Positions 32,377 through 32,957 of a stretch of DNA of 32,957 nucleotides are shown in pieces; position 1 is the first letter of the stretch; every line of letters starts with the position of its first letter. The notes under the pieces are model-generated. The model searched no databases and was not told the origin of the DNA. It saw only the letters and a program-made list of their open reading frames with translations. The translations under genes were made by a program, and so were the position numbers. The DNA comes from Mycobacterium sp. UM_CSW (GTDB lineage: Bacteria; Actinomycetota; Actinomycetes; Mycobacteriales; Mycobacteriaceae), in contig NZ_AUWQ01000068.1 in assembly GCF_000455205.1 (NCBI RefSeq), positions 1 through 32,957 of the forward strand, read 5' to 3'.

Positions 32377-32957
32377 CGGGGCTCGGGGCGATTCCGCGCA
32401 ACAAGCTCAAGGTGGGGCTGGCGATCGTGCTGGCGGGTCTGCTCGTGGTCGGCGCGGCGATCGCCATCCGTAACACCTTCTTTCGCCCGACGACGATCAC
32501 CGCCTACTTCCCCACGGCCACCGCGATCTATCCCGGCGACGACGTGCGCGTGTCCGGCATGAAGGTCGGCACCATCTCGTCCATTCAGCCGCAGGGGACG
32601 CGGGCGAAGCTGGTGATGCACGTCGATCGCAACGTGCCCATTCCGGCGGAAGCGAAGGCGGTGATCGTCGCGCAAAACCTGGTGGCGGCGCGCTACGTGC
32701 AGCTCACGCCGGCCTACCGGTCGAGTGGTCCCACCATGCATGACGGCGCGGTGATACCGATCGAACGGACCGCGGTGCCCGTCGAATGGGATCAGGTCAA
32801 AGAGCAATTGATGCGTCTCGCAACGGAATTGGGCCCCAACAGCAAGGTGTCCACCCCGTCGGTGGCGCGGTTCATCGACAGCGCCGCCGACGCGCTGGGC
32901 GACGGCAACGGCGAGAAGCTGCACCAGACGCTGGCTCAACTGTCCGGCGTCGCCCGG
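32373..32957 (+). CDS. MceD family protein (cut by the right edge)
   Basis: The first 195 codons are present; the gene continues past the window. The ATG overlaps the MceC stop (ATGA). An N-terminal helix (about 12-31, KVGLAIVLAGLLVVGAAIAI) and the MCE domain (ITAYFPTATAIYPGDDVRVSGMKVGTISSIQPQ ... AVIVAQNLVAARYVQLTP) are visible, and the first part of the helical C-terminal region begins (QVKEQLMRLATELGP). MceE and MceF should follow outside the window if the operon has its usual six genes. Confidence 0.93.
   Translation, partial: MTGLGAIPRNKLKVGLAIVLAGLLVVGAAIAIRNTFFRPTTITAYFPTATAIYPGDDVRVSGMKVGTISSIQPQGTRAKLVMHVDRNVPIPAEAKAVIVAQNLVAARYVQLTPAYRSSGPTMHDGAVIPIERTAVPVEWDQVKEQLMRLATELGPNSKVSTPSVARFIDSAADALGDGNGEKLHQTLAQLSGVAR

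Overview
The window looks like chromosomal DNA of a Mycobacterium, most likely a nontuberculous species. The evidence is high GC, frequent GTG/TTG starts, 4-bp ATGA/GTGA gene overlaps, a yrbE-mce operon, a mycofactocin-type short-chain dehydrogenase, [3Fe-4S] ferredoxins beside a P450, and paired acyl-CoA dehydrogenases. I cannot name the species. No tRNA, rRNA, CRISPR, transposase or prophage gene was seen.

Layout. (1) Positions 1-7534, minus strand: one uninterrupted reading frame of at least 2,511 codons that runs off the left edge. It encodes a SARP-type DNA-binding region, a class III nucleotide cyclase, a STAND/AAA ATPase, a helical (TPR-like) region and a tandem array of NTF2/SnoaL-like modules. 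I checked every codon of this frame and found no stop. (2) 7.6-9.6 kb, minus: a NuoF-like flavoprotein, a ferredoxin and a small secreted proline-rich protein, reading towards the giant regulator. (3) 9.6-10.1 kb: one plus-strand hypothetical gene with a leaderless-looking promoter. (4) 10.1-13.7 kb, minus: a tight operon of two amidohydrolases, a Rieske protein and an alpha/beta hydrolase. (5) 13.9-16.8 kb: a membrane protein, a beta-hydroxyacid dehydrogenase with a carboxymuconolactone decarboxylase-like protein, and a nitroreductase. (6) 16.9-19.0 kb: two overlapping acyl-CoA dehydrogenase genes. (7) 19.1-23.9 kb, minus: a membrane-anchored esterase, then an operon of two SDRs, a ferredoxin and a P450. 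(8) 24.2-26.9 kb: an aldehyde dehydrogenase coupled to a class III CoA-transferase. (9) 27.1 kb to the right edge: an mce lipid-import operon (two YrbE permeases, MceA-MceD, the last cut by the edge).

Reading the parts together (inference): the centre and right look like an uptake-and-catabolism island for a lipid-like or cyclic substrate. Mce/YrbE would import it, P450 and ferredoxin would hydroxylate it, the SDRs and aldehyde dehydrogenase would oxidise it to an acid, the CoA-transferase would activate it, the acyl-CoA dehydrogenase pair would start beta-oxidation, and the amidohydrolases and hydrolase could process ring or side-chain products. A palindrome of the form GAGAAT-N3-ATTCTC, with degenerate copies, recurs in three intergenic promoter regions of this island and suggests one shared repressor. 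The most unusual object is the giant sensor-regulator at the left, whose C-terminal NTF2-like array has four full copies of a roughly 270-residue unit and the start of a fifth.
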